This document shows positions 1-15,000 of a DNA stretch of 64,000 bases, in pieces. The translations under genes were made by a program, and so were the position numbers. This DNA comes from Neptuniibacter halophilus. Its GTDB lineage: Bacteria; Pseudomonadota; Gammaproteobacteria; Pseudomonadales; Balneatricaceae. The notes beneath the pieces are model-generated. The model was not told the origin of the DNA. It saw only the letters and a program-made list of their open reading frames with translations, and made no database searches. The stretch is taken from NCBI RefSeq assembly GCF_030295765.1, contig NZ_AP027292.1:3720001-3784000 (forward strand), given 5' to 3'. The stretch's first letter is position 1. The number at the start of each line of letters is the position of its first letter.

Positions 1-3000
1 TCGTTATCATCATCCCCTTCCAGTCGCAGCTCGGCCTGATTTGAATAGACCCGGAACTCATCATCACCGCTACCCCCCTGAGCCACTAACGGAGCTGTAG
101 CGCCGGCAGAGAGCCAGCCGCGGGTGGTGGCGACCAGATCAGGGAACTGATCCTGTGCCAGCAGATTACCGTCGGCGGTATCGCGCTGGGCCCCGAAGAT
201 CTGGCCGATCTGGAACTGATCGTTACCTGCACCGCCATCGATGGAGGTGATCACGGTGGTATCGTCAACGAAGAAAGCATCATTACCGCCTCGACCCTCA
301 ACCAGCAGGCGCCCATTGAGGCCGGTGTCATAGTTGATCCGCTGCACTTCGTTGCTGTCTTCATTGTTCTGAACCACATCGCCGTATTCAGCCAGGTTAC
401 CATGCAGAATCGAGACATATCCCGGCCGGTCTGCGCTCTCATTCGGCAGGAATGCCGCCGCCCGCATCAGGAAGATATCATCGGTCTGATAGGCCTCGCC
501 GCTGTTCGGATCGATGCCACTATCAGCACTGTCGTAACCGAAGATATTGAGCTCATCGACCCCGTCGAACTCGGCGCCGGTATCCAGCACGTTGATCACA
601 TAGTTGCGCTGATCGGTGCCATTACTGCCCAGTGAATACACTTCGTAGTAGTCGGTGCCGGCCTGACCATCCAGGGTCAGGGTATGTTCTGCCACCGTCA
701 CTGTATTAGGACCGGTTGTGGTCGCGGTATCCTGCAGGAAGTACACCCGCATCTGGTCTTCACCGTCGGCCACCAGAGATTCTATGTCCGCGCTGCCGTG
801 CACCCGGGTTTTCGAGCCGAGGAAGATATAACCGTCATCCCCCTGACTGGTGCCACCGCTGGCACCGCTCAGGTCACCGAACTGGATAAAGTCAGCATCC
901 GCATTACCCCAGATATTGGTGAGATAAACCGGCGCGGTATAGGTGGGTTCCGCGCTGCCTACCGGATCGCCTGCAGTCACATCCGCACCGGCGATAATCC
1001 GGCCGCGCAGCTCCATATGGGTGCCGTAGAACAGATCGGCGTTATTGTAGTCACCATAAATATCGATGTTCTCAGCGGCGAGAATCTCACTGTTCTGATG
1101 CAGGTCGACATTATCCCCCACACGCAGCAGGACGGATCCGCCCTCAGCAAAGATCTGACCATTCGGCACCACACGCAGTGCATCAGGATCAAGGCCCGGT
1201 AACCGGTTGTTACTTTCTGCAAAACGGGCCGTACCGGATTCAAGCAGGATCAGGTGTTCGTCCAGGTCGGCAGACTCACGTACGGTCAGGCGAATATCAC
1301 CGGTGTAGCTGTGTGCCAGTACCAGTCGCAGGTCAGCGTCGGTTTCAGTCAGGTAGATATTGTCAGTGGCTTCCAGTCCCACATCGTCGGTGTTAGCTGC
1401 AGAGCCACGGCGGGAGTCGATTTCGACATCGTTTCCGCTGCTACCTATATCTGCCCCGCTGCCGTTAGCATCCAGATCGATGGTCTGTCCAAGCACGTTG
1501 GCAGCGTCATCACCCAGCCCGGCATTACGCGCATCACGGATGGAACCCTCGGTGGTGCGCAGCGAGATATCCTGGATGGTGTGAACGGTGTCCAGCTCAA
1601 GCGGTCCGGTCAGCTCATCGATATAGATGCCACCGTTAAATGGCGCATTAATATCGTAGGCGTTCAGTACCCCGGTGCCGTCGTTGCGGTCTACGTTGAT
1701 CTCAAGATAATCACCGATCTGGCCGATGCCACCGAACAGCGGGTTGGGTGTCTCACCGGTGATTACACCGGAGTTGAGGGTGATATTCACACCGGAAACA
1801 TCCACGGTGGTTGAGGCACCCGAGTCGGTATCCGCATCGATAATCCGGGCACCGGAGTTCAGGGTGACGTCATCCTCAGTGGAATGGATATGGCCGACCA
1901 ACATATCGCCGGTCAGCTCATCGGCGATGATTTCACCATTGGTGGTGAGGAAGATCTGTGGCGTGCCATCCGGTGGTGAACCGCCGTTCCAGTCCACATC
2001 TGTATTGATAATGAAGTCGATGGTGGTATCAGGCGTCAGGTCAGCCACCACATTGGATCCATAAGGTGATCCGGTAATGGAAGTGGTCCGGTAGCTGCGG
2101 TTCTCTGCACCGGTATAGCCATCGCTGGTGCTGACATGACCGATATCGATATCATCGCCGGCACGCACTTCGGTGAAGGTATAGACGGAATCCACCTCAA
2201 TATGACCGGTGCCGTATCCCCGGCGAACCCAGTTATAGAGTGATTCACCCACAACGTCCGGGCTGAAATGATCCCAGTACAGACCGGTACGATCGGGTAA
2301 ATACAGACCGTAGGTAGCGACGTTGATGCCATCAATCACAGCCCAGTCATCACCGGCGCGGGAATCATTAATCACCACATCCACATCATCACCGGCGGTG
2401 ATTCGGTGGAGGGTGATATCCAAGCTGTCGGTTTCTGCCGGATCCTGAGAGCGGTCATGCAGGGTAATATCCAGTACCGTATCGTCACCGGCATCCGCTT
2501 CAAAATGGATCTCCTGCAATGTTGCAGTGACATCATTGCTGGGAGCATGGACCACACGCACCAGCTCAACCATCAGCGGGGTACGGCCATCGCTGGCGTT
2601 CTGGTTACCGATGTCGCCACTGGCATCCACATCCAGGGTGTTGCTGCGAATCAGGCCCTCATCAAAGATGGCGGCAGGCAGAACGCCCTGCTGGACCACC
2701 AGATCCCGCTCATCCACCCGGATATCACCGCGTTGGTTTTCGATAACCGTATCACCGATGACGTTATCAATGCCGCCTAAGAGTATGATATCGCTGTCAT
2801 TATTATCGCCAGCAATACGGTTTCTGATCTCAACCAGCGTGCGAGGGTACGTCAGGTCCAGATCGAATTCGAAGGTATCACCCGGGGTGACCGGATCCAG
2901 TGAAACATTATTCACGGAGGCAGGATTGAAACGAATATCATCAACGATGATATCAACCGCAGCTGAGCCATCGTGGGTATCGATATGGTTGATGACCAGA

Positions 3001-6000
3001 TCGTATTCAGAGTCATTAATGATCCTGACGTCATCCCAGGTGCGCTGGCTTTCAACCAGACCGCTGTTACCCCAGATGATGCCGTCGGTACCGTTGACGT
3101 GGTTGGCATAGAAGGTCAGCAGGCCACCCTCATCGTAGATAATGTCATCCAGAATCACCTGATCATTCGCTGCACTCAGGGTATCCCCCACTTGTTTGCC
3201 GGTATTGGAACCCAGTAACACAATATTAGTGAGGGTGAGAATTACCCCGTTTTCATCGATTACCAGTTCTGGATTCGCTTCACCAAGCAGCACCACATGG
3301 GATTCCCAGAAGATATGGCGTCCGGGTGTTTTATAGACCGGGTCATTCGCTTCGATATCAACACTGAGGAAGTTAAAGCACACTTTGGCTTCGCCGGCAC
3401 CGATACAGATTTTCAGGTCAGGCAGATTGGTTTCTGTGTCCGCATCGGCCGTGATGGTGGCGATATTTTCAGAATTGACGGTGACGTTCTTCGCTTTCAG
3501 GAAAGAGCCGTCACGGCCACTGTCCCGGGTTAGGCTGTTATAGGTGGTGCTGGCATTGGCATGCACATCCACCGGAATCGGGTTAAGAACCTCCAGCACG
3601 GCACTGATTGCACTGGCCAGCGCATTATCGTAATCATTGTATTTGGCGGTGGCGTCCGAATGCATCTGGGTGTTGTCGTGACGGGCCTCAACCAGAATAT
3701 TTTCGTTACTGATAATGGAAGAACCATCATGCAGCAGGGTCTCAACCAGATCCCAGGAACTGATATGGGCGTCCGCTGTAGAATCGGCCACCGGATAGGC
3801 TTTGGTGTCGGATACCGTGGTTACATTGGCTGACCACTCGGTGACCAGGCCGCTGTTGTCGATGATCACATCGCCTGTGGTGTTATCAATGGTGCTCTGG
3901 CTACCGGCCCGGGAGGCGATCGCCACATTGTTAGCCTGGATATCCGAGTTCGCATTCAGAATCACCTGAGTCAGGGCCGGATCGTTGGCAGCACCGAGGG
4001 TGAGATTACCATCCGCATCAGCAAACCCGGCGATCGCGGTGGCGTCTGCATTTGCGATCACATCTGCGTTCAGTCCGGTGCGCGCTTCAACCAGTACGGT
4101 ACGGTTGGCTTTGATGGTCGCATCAGAGCTGACAATGACATCGTAATTAACCACGATATCAGCATCCGCATCGGAGTCAGTGACCAGACCAAATGAACCA
4201 TCGGTCTCTGCCAGTGCATAGAGTCGCTGCATGCTGGTCGCCAGTATTTCGACATCCTGCTGGGCAATAATCGAACCACTGCCAAGCTGCGTCAGCACGT
4301 GGCTGTCAGAGCTGACCGACGCATCAGTATTCCCGATCACAATACCGCCGGCCGCATTGTTGGTGGCGATCGCGCGGGCATCCGTGTCGGCACTGGCTTC
4401 AATGCTGACCCGGTTGCCGCGCAGAATATCGGAGTCGATCAGCGCCTGTACGGTCGGGTTAGACTGCGCGGTGGCATCAGTATTACCCACGGCGACCGCG
4501 CCGACACCAGAACCGGTGGAGTCTGCTTTGATCTCATTACCGCTGTGCACCGCGCTGAGGGATAACAGGTTACCGGATTCTACATAACCGCTACCGGTGA
4601 TAACCTGAATGGTTGGGTTGGCTACTGCGAACGTATCCAGACCGTTAATATCGATTGCTGCACCACCAGCAGAATCGGCATCGGCTTTGGAGGTGGTATT
4701 GGACTGTGCAGAAAGCGTGACATTACCGGAGGCCGTGATATGACCGCTGCCAAACTCGGCTATCACGGTCGGATTCACGCGGGAAGTCGCTACGGAAGAA
4801 TTGGCGCTGATAGCGCCGCCATCTGCGGCAGACACCACCGCAATGGCGGTATCCGTAGAAGATGCGGTCACCGTAACCGTAGAAGCGCCGGCCACACCGT
4901 AGGTGGTCGCTGCACCCTCGCTGTCGAGACCCGCCACCGTGGTACCGACACTGCCCAGCAGTTTCGCAGAGGTATCACCATAAATATTGGCGGTTGGACT
5001 GGAGCTGCTGACGGAGACAAAGCCGCCGCTCAGCACACCGGCATCCGCTTTGGCATAGTTACTGGAGTTCGCAGTTACCGTGACGGCAGACCCCGGAATA
5101 GTAATCAGTGCACCGGAACCGATGCTGGCGTCTGTATCGGCGCTGTTGGTGATTTCAGCCAGGGCATTGGCCCCACCGCCGGCAAACAGACCAATCGACA
5201 GCACATCGGAGGTCGCTCTGGCATCGTTATCTGATGTGGCTGTAACGCTCAAAAGACTGGCATCCACCACATCAGCGTTCATCTCTGCTTTAGTACCGCC
5301 ACCGACTTTGGCCGTCGGGATGGAAACCCCTACTGCAACCAGACCACCACCGGCAGAATCCGCATCGGCAGTGGCATCATGATCGGAGGTCGCGGTAAAG
5401 GTGATGCTGCCATTGATATCTAGCACATTACTACCGTTACCCCCGGTGGCATTTACATCGGCGGCACTGGTGATTTCGGCATAGGCTGCGGCACCATTGA
5501 CGGTAAATCCGCCCAGACCGGCGGTGACTACATCCGCATCGGCGGTATTATCACCATCCGCTTTCACCAGCAAAGAGGCGGCGGTCACGTCGCCATCCAT
5601 ATCGGCGATCACTGCCCCCCCAATTTCAGCTTTAGCCCCCACCAGAGACGCCGTAAACAGGCCCCCTGCCAGACTGAGCGCATTCGCCGTTGCCTTATTC
5701 TGATCGCCTTCCAGCAACGCCTGAACTTTGACAGCGCCGCTGGTCCAGATATCTGCGGTGGAGCCAACGCGGGCTTCAACATCCGCATCACTGCTGATAA
5801 TCGCATTCGCCTGTGCACCATTACCACCCGCGAGGCTTACGGACCCCATAGTCACTGTGGCCAGCGCAATATTCTGGCCGGTAGCTTTCACATCCAGTGA
5901 GCCGGCTGCGGCATCGATTATCTGACCATCAAATTCAGCCAGCACGCCACCTCCGACGGTGGCGTCAGGTAGCATAACGGAGATGGAGACCAGACCCAGG

Positions 6001-9000
6001 GTAGCACTGTCGGCTACGCCCTCAGCTTTGTTATAGCCGGAGGCGATCACATCAATATTCGCAGCGGGAACGGAGAGTTGTGCCGTTGAGCCAACTTTTG
6101 CTTCAACATCCGCTTCAGCGGTAATGTCGGCAACCGCACTGGCAGCGGCCCCGGCGAACAGACCAAGGGAGATGGTCAGTGCATCCGCATCCGCATAGTT
6201 ATTACCGGTTGCCAGCACATCCAGGGTATTAGCATCATTAACGTCACCGTCCATCTCAGCTATAACGGCACCCCCTACCCGGGCTGCCAGTTCACCGCCT
6301 GCCAGAGAGACCAGTCCACCGGATGCCAGATCTGAGCTGGCGCTGGCATCGTTATCACCGGTGGCTTCAACCTGCAGTGTGTTTACCGTAGTCAGCTCGG
6401 CGGTGTACGCGACGGAGGCAATCACATCCGCCGTATCGGTAATCTCTGCGACCACACCACTGCCTGCACCACCGAAGACACCAAAGCCACCGGCCAGGGT
6501 GTAGGCCTGAGCCAGATTACGACCTACTGCTTCGATGGTAATCGATGAGGAATCAGTGATATCACCCTCCACCTCAGCGATCACAGATCCGCCTACTGTG
6601 GCACCGGCAAACATCACAGAGACACCGGCCAGCGCTCCCCCTGCAGCACCGATGGCCAGGGCTGTCGCTTTGTTCATTTCACCCTGCAAACGGGCATCCA
6701 CCACAACGGCACCTGTGGTTGCAACCGAAGCGGCCGTACCGAGGCGGGCTTCGACGTTGGCATCTTCTGTAATACTGGCGATCGCCTGAGCACCGGATGC
6801 ACCGGCCAGAGAGATCGTAGCAACTGTTGTATTGGCATCTGCAATATTTTCACCCAGTGCTTTCACATCCAGTGTGGAAGCGGAAGAGCCGGTCATCTGT
6901 CCGTCAAACTGAGCCAGCACCCCCCCGGCGACATGCGCTTCAGGCAGCATCACTGAGATTGAAATGCCACCGACGCTACCGCCGACCGCGCTGCCGAGGG
7001 CTTCGTTATAGCCGGTGGCCAGCACATCAATATGGGCGAAGGGAGTATTAAACTGCGCGGTGGCTCCCACTGTCGCATTCACATCGGCATCGGCGGTAAT
7101 CTCCGCTTTAGCGCTCGCACCGGCGCCGCTGAACAGACCCAGAGAGATCGCCAGTGCATCCGCATCGGCAAAGTTATTACCGGCCGCGAGCACATTGATG
7201 GTGTTGGCATCATTTACATCACCATCCATCTGTGCAGTCACCGCACCGCCCACACGGGCTACCAGTTCCCCGCCTGCAATCGAGACGGCGCCACCGGAGG
7301 CCAGATCAGAGGTGGCGATGGCATCATTATCGCCGGTTGCTTCTACGGTGAGGGTATTGGTTGTGGTCAGGTCTGCATTCTGGCCCACCAGAGCGATGAC
7401 ATCCGCCGTATGGGTGACTTCAGCAACGACACCGCTACCGGCGCCACCGAAGGCGCCAAAGCCGCCTGCCAGCGTATGTGCCAGCGCCAGATTACGACCT
7501 GCCGCTTCGATGGTAATGGAGGAGGACTGAGTCACATCGCCGTCGACTTCAGCCATCACCGAACCACCCACGGTAGCGCTGGCAAACATCACCGAAACGC
7601 CCGCCAGTGCACCGCCCGCACCACCGACAGCCAGTGCGGTGGCCTTGTTCATTTCACCCTGCAAACGGGCATCCACCACAACGGCACCTGTGGTCGCAAC
7701 CGATGCCGCCGTACCGAGCCGTGCTTCTACATTGGCATCTTCGGTAATAGTGGCGATCGCTTGTGCACCGGAGACGCCGGCCAGAGAGATCGTAGCCACT
7801 GTTGTCGTGGTATCTGCAATATTTTCGCCCAGTGCTTTTACTTCCAGCGTGGAGGCCGCGGCGCCGGTCATCTGACCGTCAAACTGAGCCAGCACTCCGC
7901 CACCAACAATGGCCTCGGGCAGCATCACTGAGATCGACAGCCCACCCACACTACCGCCTACCGCGCTGCCCAGTGCTTCGTTATAGCCGGTGGCCAGCAC
8001 ATCGATATTGGCATCAGGGGTATTAAGCTGCGCGGTGGCTCCTACGGTTGCATTCACATCGGCATCGGATGTGATCTCTGCTTTAGCGCTGGCACCGGCG
8101 CCGCTGAACAGACCCAGCGAGATCGCCAGTGCGTCCGCATCAGCAAAGTTATTACCGGTCGCCAGCACGTTGATGGTATCGGCATCGTTTACAACACCAT
8201 CCATCTCTGCGATCACCGCGCCACCGACACGAGCCACCAGTTCGCCACCGGCAATGCTGACGGCACCACCGGAGGCCAGATCTGAGGTGGCGATGGCATC
8301 ATTATCGCCGGTTGCCTGAACGGTCAGCGTCGTGGTTGTGGTCAGCGATGCCGTATGACCGACCGAGGCGATGACATCCGCAAATTCAGTGATCTCAGCA
8401 ACCACGCCGCTACCGGCACCGCCGAAGGCACCAAAGCCGCCTGCAAGAGTATTAGCCACGGCAAGGTTACGACCCTCTGCGAGAATATCGATCGCGAAAG
8501 CGCCGCTGATTTCACCGTCCACATCCGCGATAACAGAGCCTCCAACCTCAGCCGTAGCCAGCATCACGGAAACACCTGCCAGCGCGCCACCAACAGCACC
8601 CACGGCATTGGCTGTAGCCAGATTCATATTGCCCTGCAGACGGGCATCCACCAGAACGGTGCCAAAGGTGTCTACCAGACCAGCAGCGCCGATATGCGCC
8701 TGAACCTCGGCATCCGAAGTGATAACCGCATTAGCATTGGCTCCGGCTCCGCCCAGAAGGGAAATATTACCCACCAGTGTTTCGGCATTAGCCCAGTTAT
8801 CACCCAGGGCTTCGACATTCAGTGATGCCACCTGAGCCAGGGTCTGGCCGCTGTACTCAGCCAGTACACCACCACCCACAATAGCTTCCGGAAGCATGAC
8901 ATTGATGGAGAGACCGCCAATACCACCGCCGGCTGCACTCGCCTGGGCTTCATTGGTTCCGGTGGCCAGCACATTGATATCTGCCCATAGCATGGTCAGT

Positions 9001-12000
9001 TCAGCGGTGGAACCGACTTTTGCCTGAACATCGGCATCCGCAGTGATCTCAGCGTAAGCATCAGCTCCCGAGCCACTGGCGATACCTACGGAGATTGCCA
9101 ATGCATCCGCTGCGGCATAATTATCCCCGGTGGCGATCACATCCAGTGCTGTCGCATTGAACAGATCGCCATTCATCTCGGCAATCACTGCGCCCGCTAC
9201 GGTAGCACCCAGTGCAGAGCCGGATACGGATACCGTACCCCCAGAGCCCGCGTCAGAGTTACTCAGGGCATCGTTATCGCCGGTCGCTGTGACCAGTACG
9301 GCACCTGAGGTGGTAATCGATGCATCGGCGCCGATACGTGCTACCACATCGGCAGTGTCAGTGACTTCAGAGACCGTGCCGGTACCAGATGCACCAAAGC
9401 CGAGACCGATGGCTACGGCCAGGGTATCAGCCTGCGCCAGATTACGACCATTCGCGGTGACAGTCACAGAATCAGAACCGATCACATTCGCATTCAGTTC
9501 AGCCCTGACACCGCCTTCAACATAGGCTTCGGCCAGCATCACAGCGAGACCACCTAACTGTCCCCCGGCGCCACCGAGTGCCTTGGCCAGCGCAGTATTC
9601 TGATCACCGATATGATGGGCATCTACCAGAATATGATCTGCCGTCAGGGTAACATCTGATCCCACAACCGCTTCCACATCCGCGGTTTCGTTGACAACCG
9701 CCAGCACATCAGCACCGGAACCACCGATACCCACAACCGAGAGGGAAAGCACCAGCGCTTCCGCTTCAGCCAGGTTAGATGCAGTAGCGACCACATCCAC
9801 ATCGCCGGCCTCCACACTGACTTCGCCATCCATACCGGCCACCGTCCTGCCACCCACTTCTGCGGTAGGCAGAGAGACATCCACGGCGAGCACGCCGAGG
9901 GTAATGGCAGAGCCGAGGGTATCAGCAACGGCGGTCCGGCTGGCTGTGGCATCCACCGACAGCGCGCCGGCCCCTGTAACAATCACTGAGGTTGCGGCAC
10001 CCAGTGATGCCTCGCCGACCCGGGTACCGATAAAGGCTTCAGTATTGCTCAGCACCTGCGAAGTCGCACTGGTGACACTTACGGCAGCACCCGCCACATC
10101 CAGCGCGATGGTAATCGTTTCTGATGTAGCAACTTCAGTGCTGGCCGCGCTGACGGAAACCGAAGAGGCTGTCACGCTGCTGCTCTCGCCGATATAGGCC
10201 AGTGTATTACCCTCAATAATGGCTTCAGTCAGCGTCACCGCCACGGTAATACCGGCGCCCAGTCCGAAATTCAACGGTGCAGCTATCGCGGTAAAGGTTG
10301 AATTAGCATCAATGGTTAACGGGCCACCGGTGAGCATCAGGTTGGTGGTTCCGGCAGGAACCGTGCCCGCCCGTGCGCCGACATAGGCTTCTGTGGTGCG
10401 ATCAATAGTGGCCGATACAATGGCCCCTGAGCCGGCACCACCCAAAGACAGCGCAACTGAGGTGACATCTGGCAGCGCGTTGGCGATGGAATCAGCAGTC
10501 ACATCCATGGCCGCGGCAGTCACGTTCATAGTGCCATCCGCAAATGCCCGTGTGGCACCCCCGATGTTGGCGTTACCATTGACAACCGAGACACCGGCGG
10601 TGGTTGAAGCTGCAAGACCAAACGCCGTGGCATCGGCGGTATGTTCGCTGTCTGCATCGATCTGAACCAGATTACCCGCTGCGGTGAGCGTAGCATTGCG
10701 GGCGAAGGCTTCGACATCGCTGCTGATATCGGTCACAGCAGAGGCACCGGCACCCGCCAGACCTCCCAGAGCCACCGAGACAGATACCACAGAGCTGTTG
10801 GCTTCGATCGTCTGGATCGCATCCGCATCAATAATGATGGTACCGGAGCCCAGCGCGGTTACTGAGCTGTCTTCAACCGAAGCTGTAACGGTATTCGACA
10901 GGTAGTTTTCTGCCAGCGATACGCCGACCGAGGTGCCCAATGCACCCACGGAAACCGCAAAGGCGAGTACGTCTGCCTGAGCGTCTGAAATATCATGGGC
11001 CGCGATCTGAACATCGTCCGCCGATGTAATGACCGAACCGTTGCTGATCCGTGAATTCAGCGCCGCATTGGCGGTGTTACGGGCAAAGCCCCCTGCCCCT
11101 GCGCCGGAGAAGCCGATGGAGATAGAAACAGACACGGCAACCGAGGCGACAAAGGCATCCAGTACCGATTCAGACTGCGACAGCACATCGATCCGCCCGG
11201 TCTCGGAGGTCACCACCGAGTTATCGATCTCTGCACGGGTGACACTGGTACTGATGTTTTCAGAGGTGGCAGCAGAGACAGACACCGCAACCCCCACATA
11301 AGAACCGCTGACCGAGAGGGTTACAGCGGCCGCATCTGAGGTGACGGTGAGGTCATCAACTGCAGTGACCAAGACATCGTCACCGGCAGTGATGGCGTGA
11401 GCACCGCTGGCATCCTCAATATAGGCTTCAACCACGCCCTCTACGGTGTTCGAGGTCACCGCGGCGCTGATGCCTGCAGCAAGTGAGAAACTACCGGCGG
11501 CAGCCACGGTAACCGAAGCGGCGACACCCAGCACATTGACGGTGGCTTCCGATTCGGCATCTACCCGTAAGGTTCCTCCGATATCCACGGAGGAGTTTTC
11601 AATGGCTGAGCGGACCACTCCACTGTACGTATTACTGGCTACCGAAGTGGAAAGCCCGACAGAGATAGCCACAGCACCGGAAGCCCCCACAGAGACACTG
11701 GCCGCTACCACATCGGTATCGATATGGGTCAGATCATAGGCTCTCAGGGTCAGGTCGCCGGGTGCGTTAAAGTGGCTGTTGTCGGTCAGCAGAACTTCGG
11801 TCAGATTAGCGGTGTTGACGTCGGCGATAGAGACCCCCACCGCTGCCGATATGGCCGCATTACCGCTCGCAGACACGCCCAGCGCTGCACCCACAGACAG
11901 GGTGGTGATATCACTGTCGGTGGTTGCTGCGATCAGGGTTGGTCCGCCACCAGTCAGATCAACATCCGTACCAGCGATGACTGCACGCACCTGGGTATCG

Positions 12001-15000
12001 TAGTTTACGCTGGTGTCGGCCACTGCACCGGCCAGCGATACGGAGATATTACCGCTGGCACTGACGCTGGCGGCGGCTGCAACGGTCAGCGTATCCAGAA
12101 GCACACGGTCTTCAGCGCTGACGGAGAGTGTGACTGCATCGATATCACTGCCCTCAATACTGGCCGTGATACTGTTGCTCATATTACTTGCAACGGAAGC
12201 ACCGCTACCGGCGCCGGACAAGCCGAAATTACCACCGACGGTGACTGAAAGCGCGGCAGATACACCGCTTGTAGTGACCCGTGCCCGATCCCCCCCCATA
12301 AAGGACTGAGCATTAACGGTGACATTATCCGCTTCGATTACAGAACCCTGAATACTGGCCAGGAGGCTATTGGAGACGTTAACCGTCGCCAGGCTCACCG
12401 ATATTGAAACGTCAATCGCAGCGGTAGAGGATGCTGCTACGCCAATGGTGGCAGACACCACCAGTGTATCCACCTCACTGATATCGATCGCTTCAACCAG
12501 TACATTGTCAGCTGAAGTAACCGTAGAGGGGTTGATGACCGCTTCGGTGATTCCTCCCACATTCGCCACAGTTTCAACCACCGCAAAGCTGACGCCTACT
12601 GCTGCGGAAGAGCCCGCAGCCAGGGTCAGTGTTGCAGCCACAGACTGCGTCTCGATATCGGTATCATTAAAGGCCAGTACAGATACATTGTTCGGATTGG
12701 TCAGGGTTGAGCTGCGGAGGCTGGCAGAGGTCAGGGTATTCGCGTCGAGGGTAGCCAGTGTCACAGAACCCGCCACGCTCACCGCGGCAGTACCACTGAC
12801 AGAAGCGCCAATGGAGGCGGCAACGGCCAGGGTATCGAGGCTTTGCTCATTGGTGGCCATCACTATCAGATCAGCCACATTATTCAGGGTTGAGGTGTCG
12901 ACAGTGGCCTCAACCGTATTATTCAGCGTATTGGTAACCGAACTGCCGGAACCTGCGGCGCCGACACTGACGGTACCACCCCCTCCCACAGAGATGGAGG
13001 CTGCCACGGCATTGGCATCCACGCTGCCATCTGCCAGCGCGGTGACATTCACATCACCATTAGCCGTAATCAGGGAACCGTTTTCGATAGCGGCACGCAG
13101 ATCTGTATTCACATCATTATCCGCGATGGACACGGCCATGGCAGCAGAGATAGCGGCACTGCCGCCGCTGCTGATCGCCAGTCCGGTGGAAGACGCCACC
13201 ACGGTAGAGGTAATGGAGGAGCGGTCTTCAGCGTATACATCCACCCCGCTGCTACTGGTCACGTCGCTGTTGCTGATCCGGGCAGCCAGCGTATTATTCA
13301 GGGTATTCAATGAGGCCGCACCTGCGCCCGCACCGGTGATGGCAATATCACCGGCTGCCAGTGACAGACTGGCGGCAACACCGGTAGACAGAATGCTCAT
13401 CTGGGTGTCTGTGGTGACATCCACGCCACCGGCAACCACCGTTGAATTAAGGATGCCAGCCTCAGTCGTGCCGCTGATATCGTTTGTCGCCAGTACCACG
13501 GATACACCCAGAGCAAAGGCTGCGGTACTGCCAATCGCCACGGATGCGGATGCAGAAACCACTTCAGAATCGAGCAGCGTGGTATCGGCTGCATCAACGG
13601 TAACCGCGCCAGTCGCTGTCACCGTACTGTTTTCAATCACTGCACGGGAGACGACGCTGTGCAGGTTATCTGCAACGGCACCAGCTCCGGCAACCGTACC
13701 GGCTATATCACCGGATGCGCCTACGGTAACGGCCACTGCAACCGTAGTTACCTGCATCTGCAGTGCGGAGTTGAGATCAATATCGACAAAACCACTGCTG
13801 GTCAGATCAGAATCCAGCCCCCCTGCAGTGACTGAAATACCGGCATCGTTCAGGGCAACGGCCGCTGAAGCATCCAGCCCGAATGCAATAGAACCACTGG
13901 TTGCGGTCACACCTACACCGACTGAGGTACTGATCGCGTCGATCAGTGTGGTGTTGGAAGCCGAAATCGTTACATTCGCGGCGTCGACAACTGAACCATG
14001 ATCAATCACCGATTCAACGGCCCCGTTGACGGTGTTGGATACGACCGCAACGGTGACTGACGCACCCACGGCGATATTTCCGCTGCTGGCATTAACGCTG
14101 AGGCTGGCGGCCAGACCGAGAGTTTCTATGGTACCGGCCGAATCAGCCGAAAGAATCAGATCCCCTCCGGTCAGCAGATGGCTGTTGTCGATCTGGGCGC
14201 GGGTGGCCGTGGAAATCACATTATCCGCAGTCGCCCCTGTGACATTGAGGGTAATCGCACCGTCACTGCTACCTGTGACCGATGCGCTGGCGGCGGCCAC
14301 ATCCGCATAGATCTCAGCCGCATTGATCGCAGCAATCTCAGACAGGCCGGTTACCGTGGCATCACTGCCGTTGACCATGCCCGCCTCGATGCTGTTGGCA
14401 ATGGTGTTTTGTGCACCGGCGCCACTGCCGGTGCCGCTGAGGGAGTAGGAACCGCTGATCGTGACGCTGATCGCCGCAGAGACCGCGATCGCATCGATAG
14501 TGCTATTGGATACCGCACTGATATCCATCGCTGAAGCGGTCAGGATAGAGTTCGAGATCAGCGCCCGGGTAGTATTGCTGATCTGGTTATTTGCGTTGGT
14601 GGCGGTAATATTCAGACCACCGGAACTGCCTGATCCACTCACGGCGGCATTGATGCTGGCGGCAACAATATCAGCGGTAATCGAAGTGTTGTCCTCGGCA
14701 GACAGGACCAGTGTTCCGGCCAGGTCAACAACCGAACCACCTTCCACCATCGCCTCAACAGTACTTCCTATCTCATTGAATGCCAGGGAAACATCGGCCG
14801 AGAAGCTGGCTGATGTGCCGTTAGAAGATGAGCTGACCCCCACCGAAGCAGAAACGGCCACGGCTTCGATAACCGCATCTGAGAGTGCGGTGATATCCGC
14901 GCCCCCGGTCAGGCTGGTAACACTGATATCGTTAATGGCAGCACGCGCCAGATTGCTGATATCGTTGTCTGCCACCGCGACACCAATACTGCCGGATACG

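Noticed and set aside
4400..9900. Possible CRISPR-like or satellite DNA
   Set aside because: The period is a multiple of three, the frame is open throughout and the unit is long, so it is coding repeat rather than CRISPR or satellite.
13397..13597. Small minus-strand frames inside the giant gene region in other registers
   Set aside because: They overlap the continuous main frame and have no start signals.
12370..14001. Plus-strand open frame of 543 codons, with many others between 1 and 24.6 kb
   Set aside because: They lie opposite the giant gene, share its repeat structure as an antisense image, and have no ribosome sites or family motifs. The bias of the repetitive coding strand keeps the opposite frame open.
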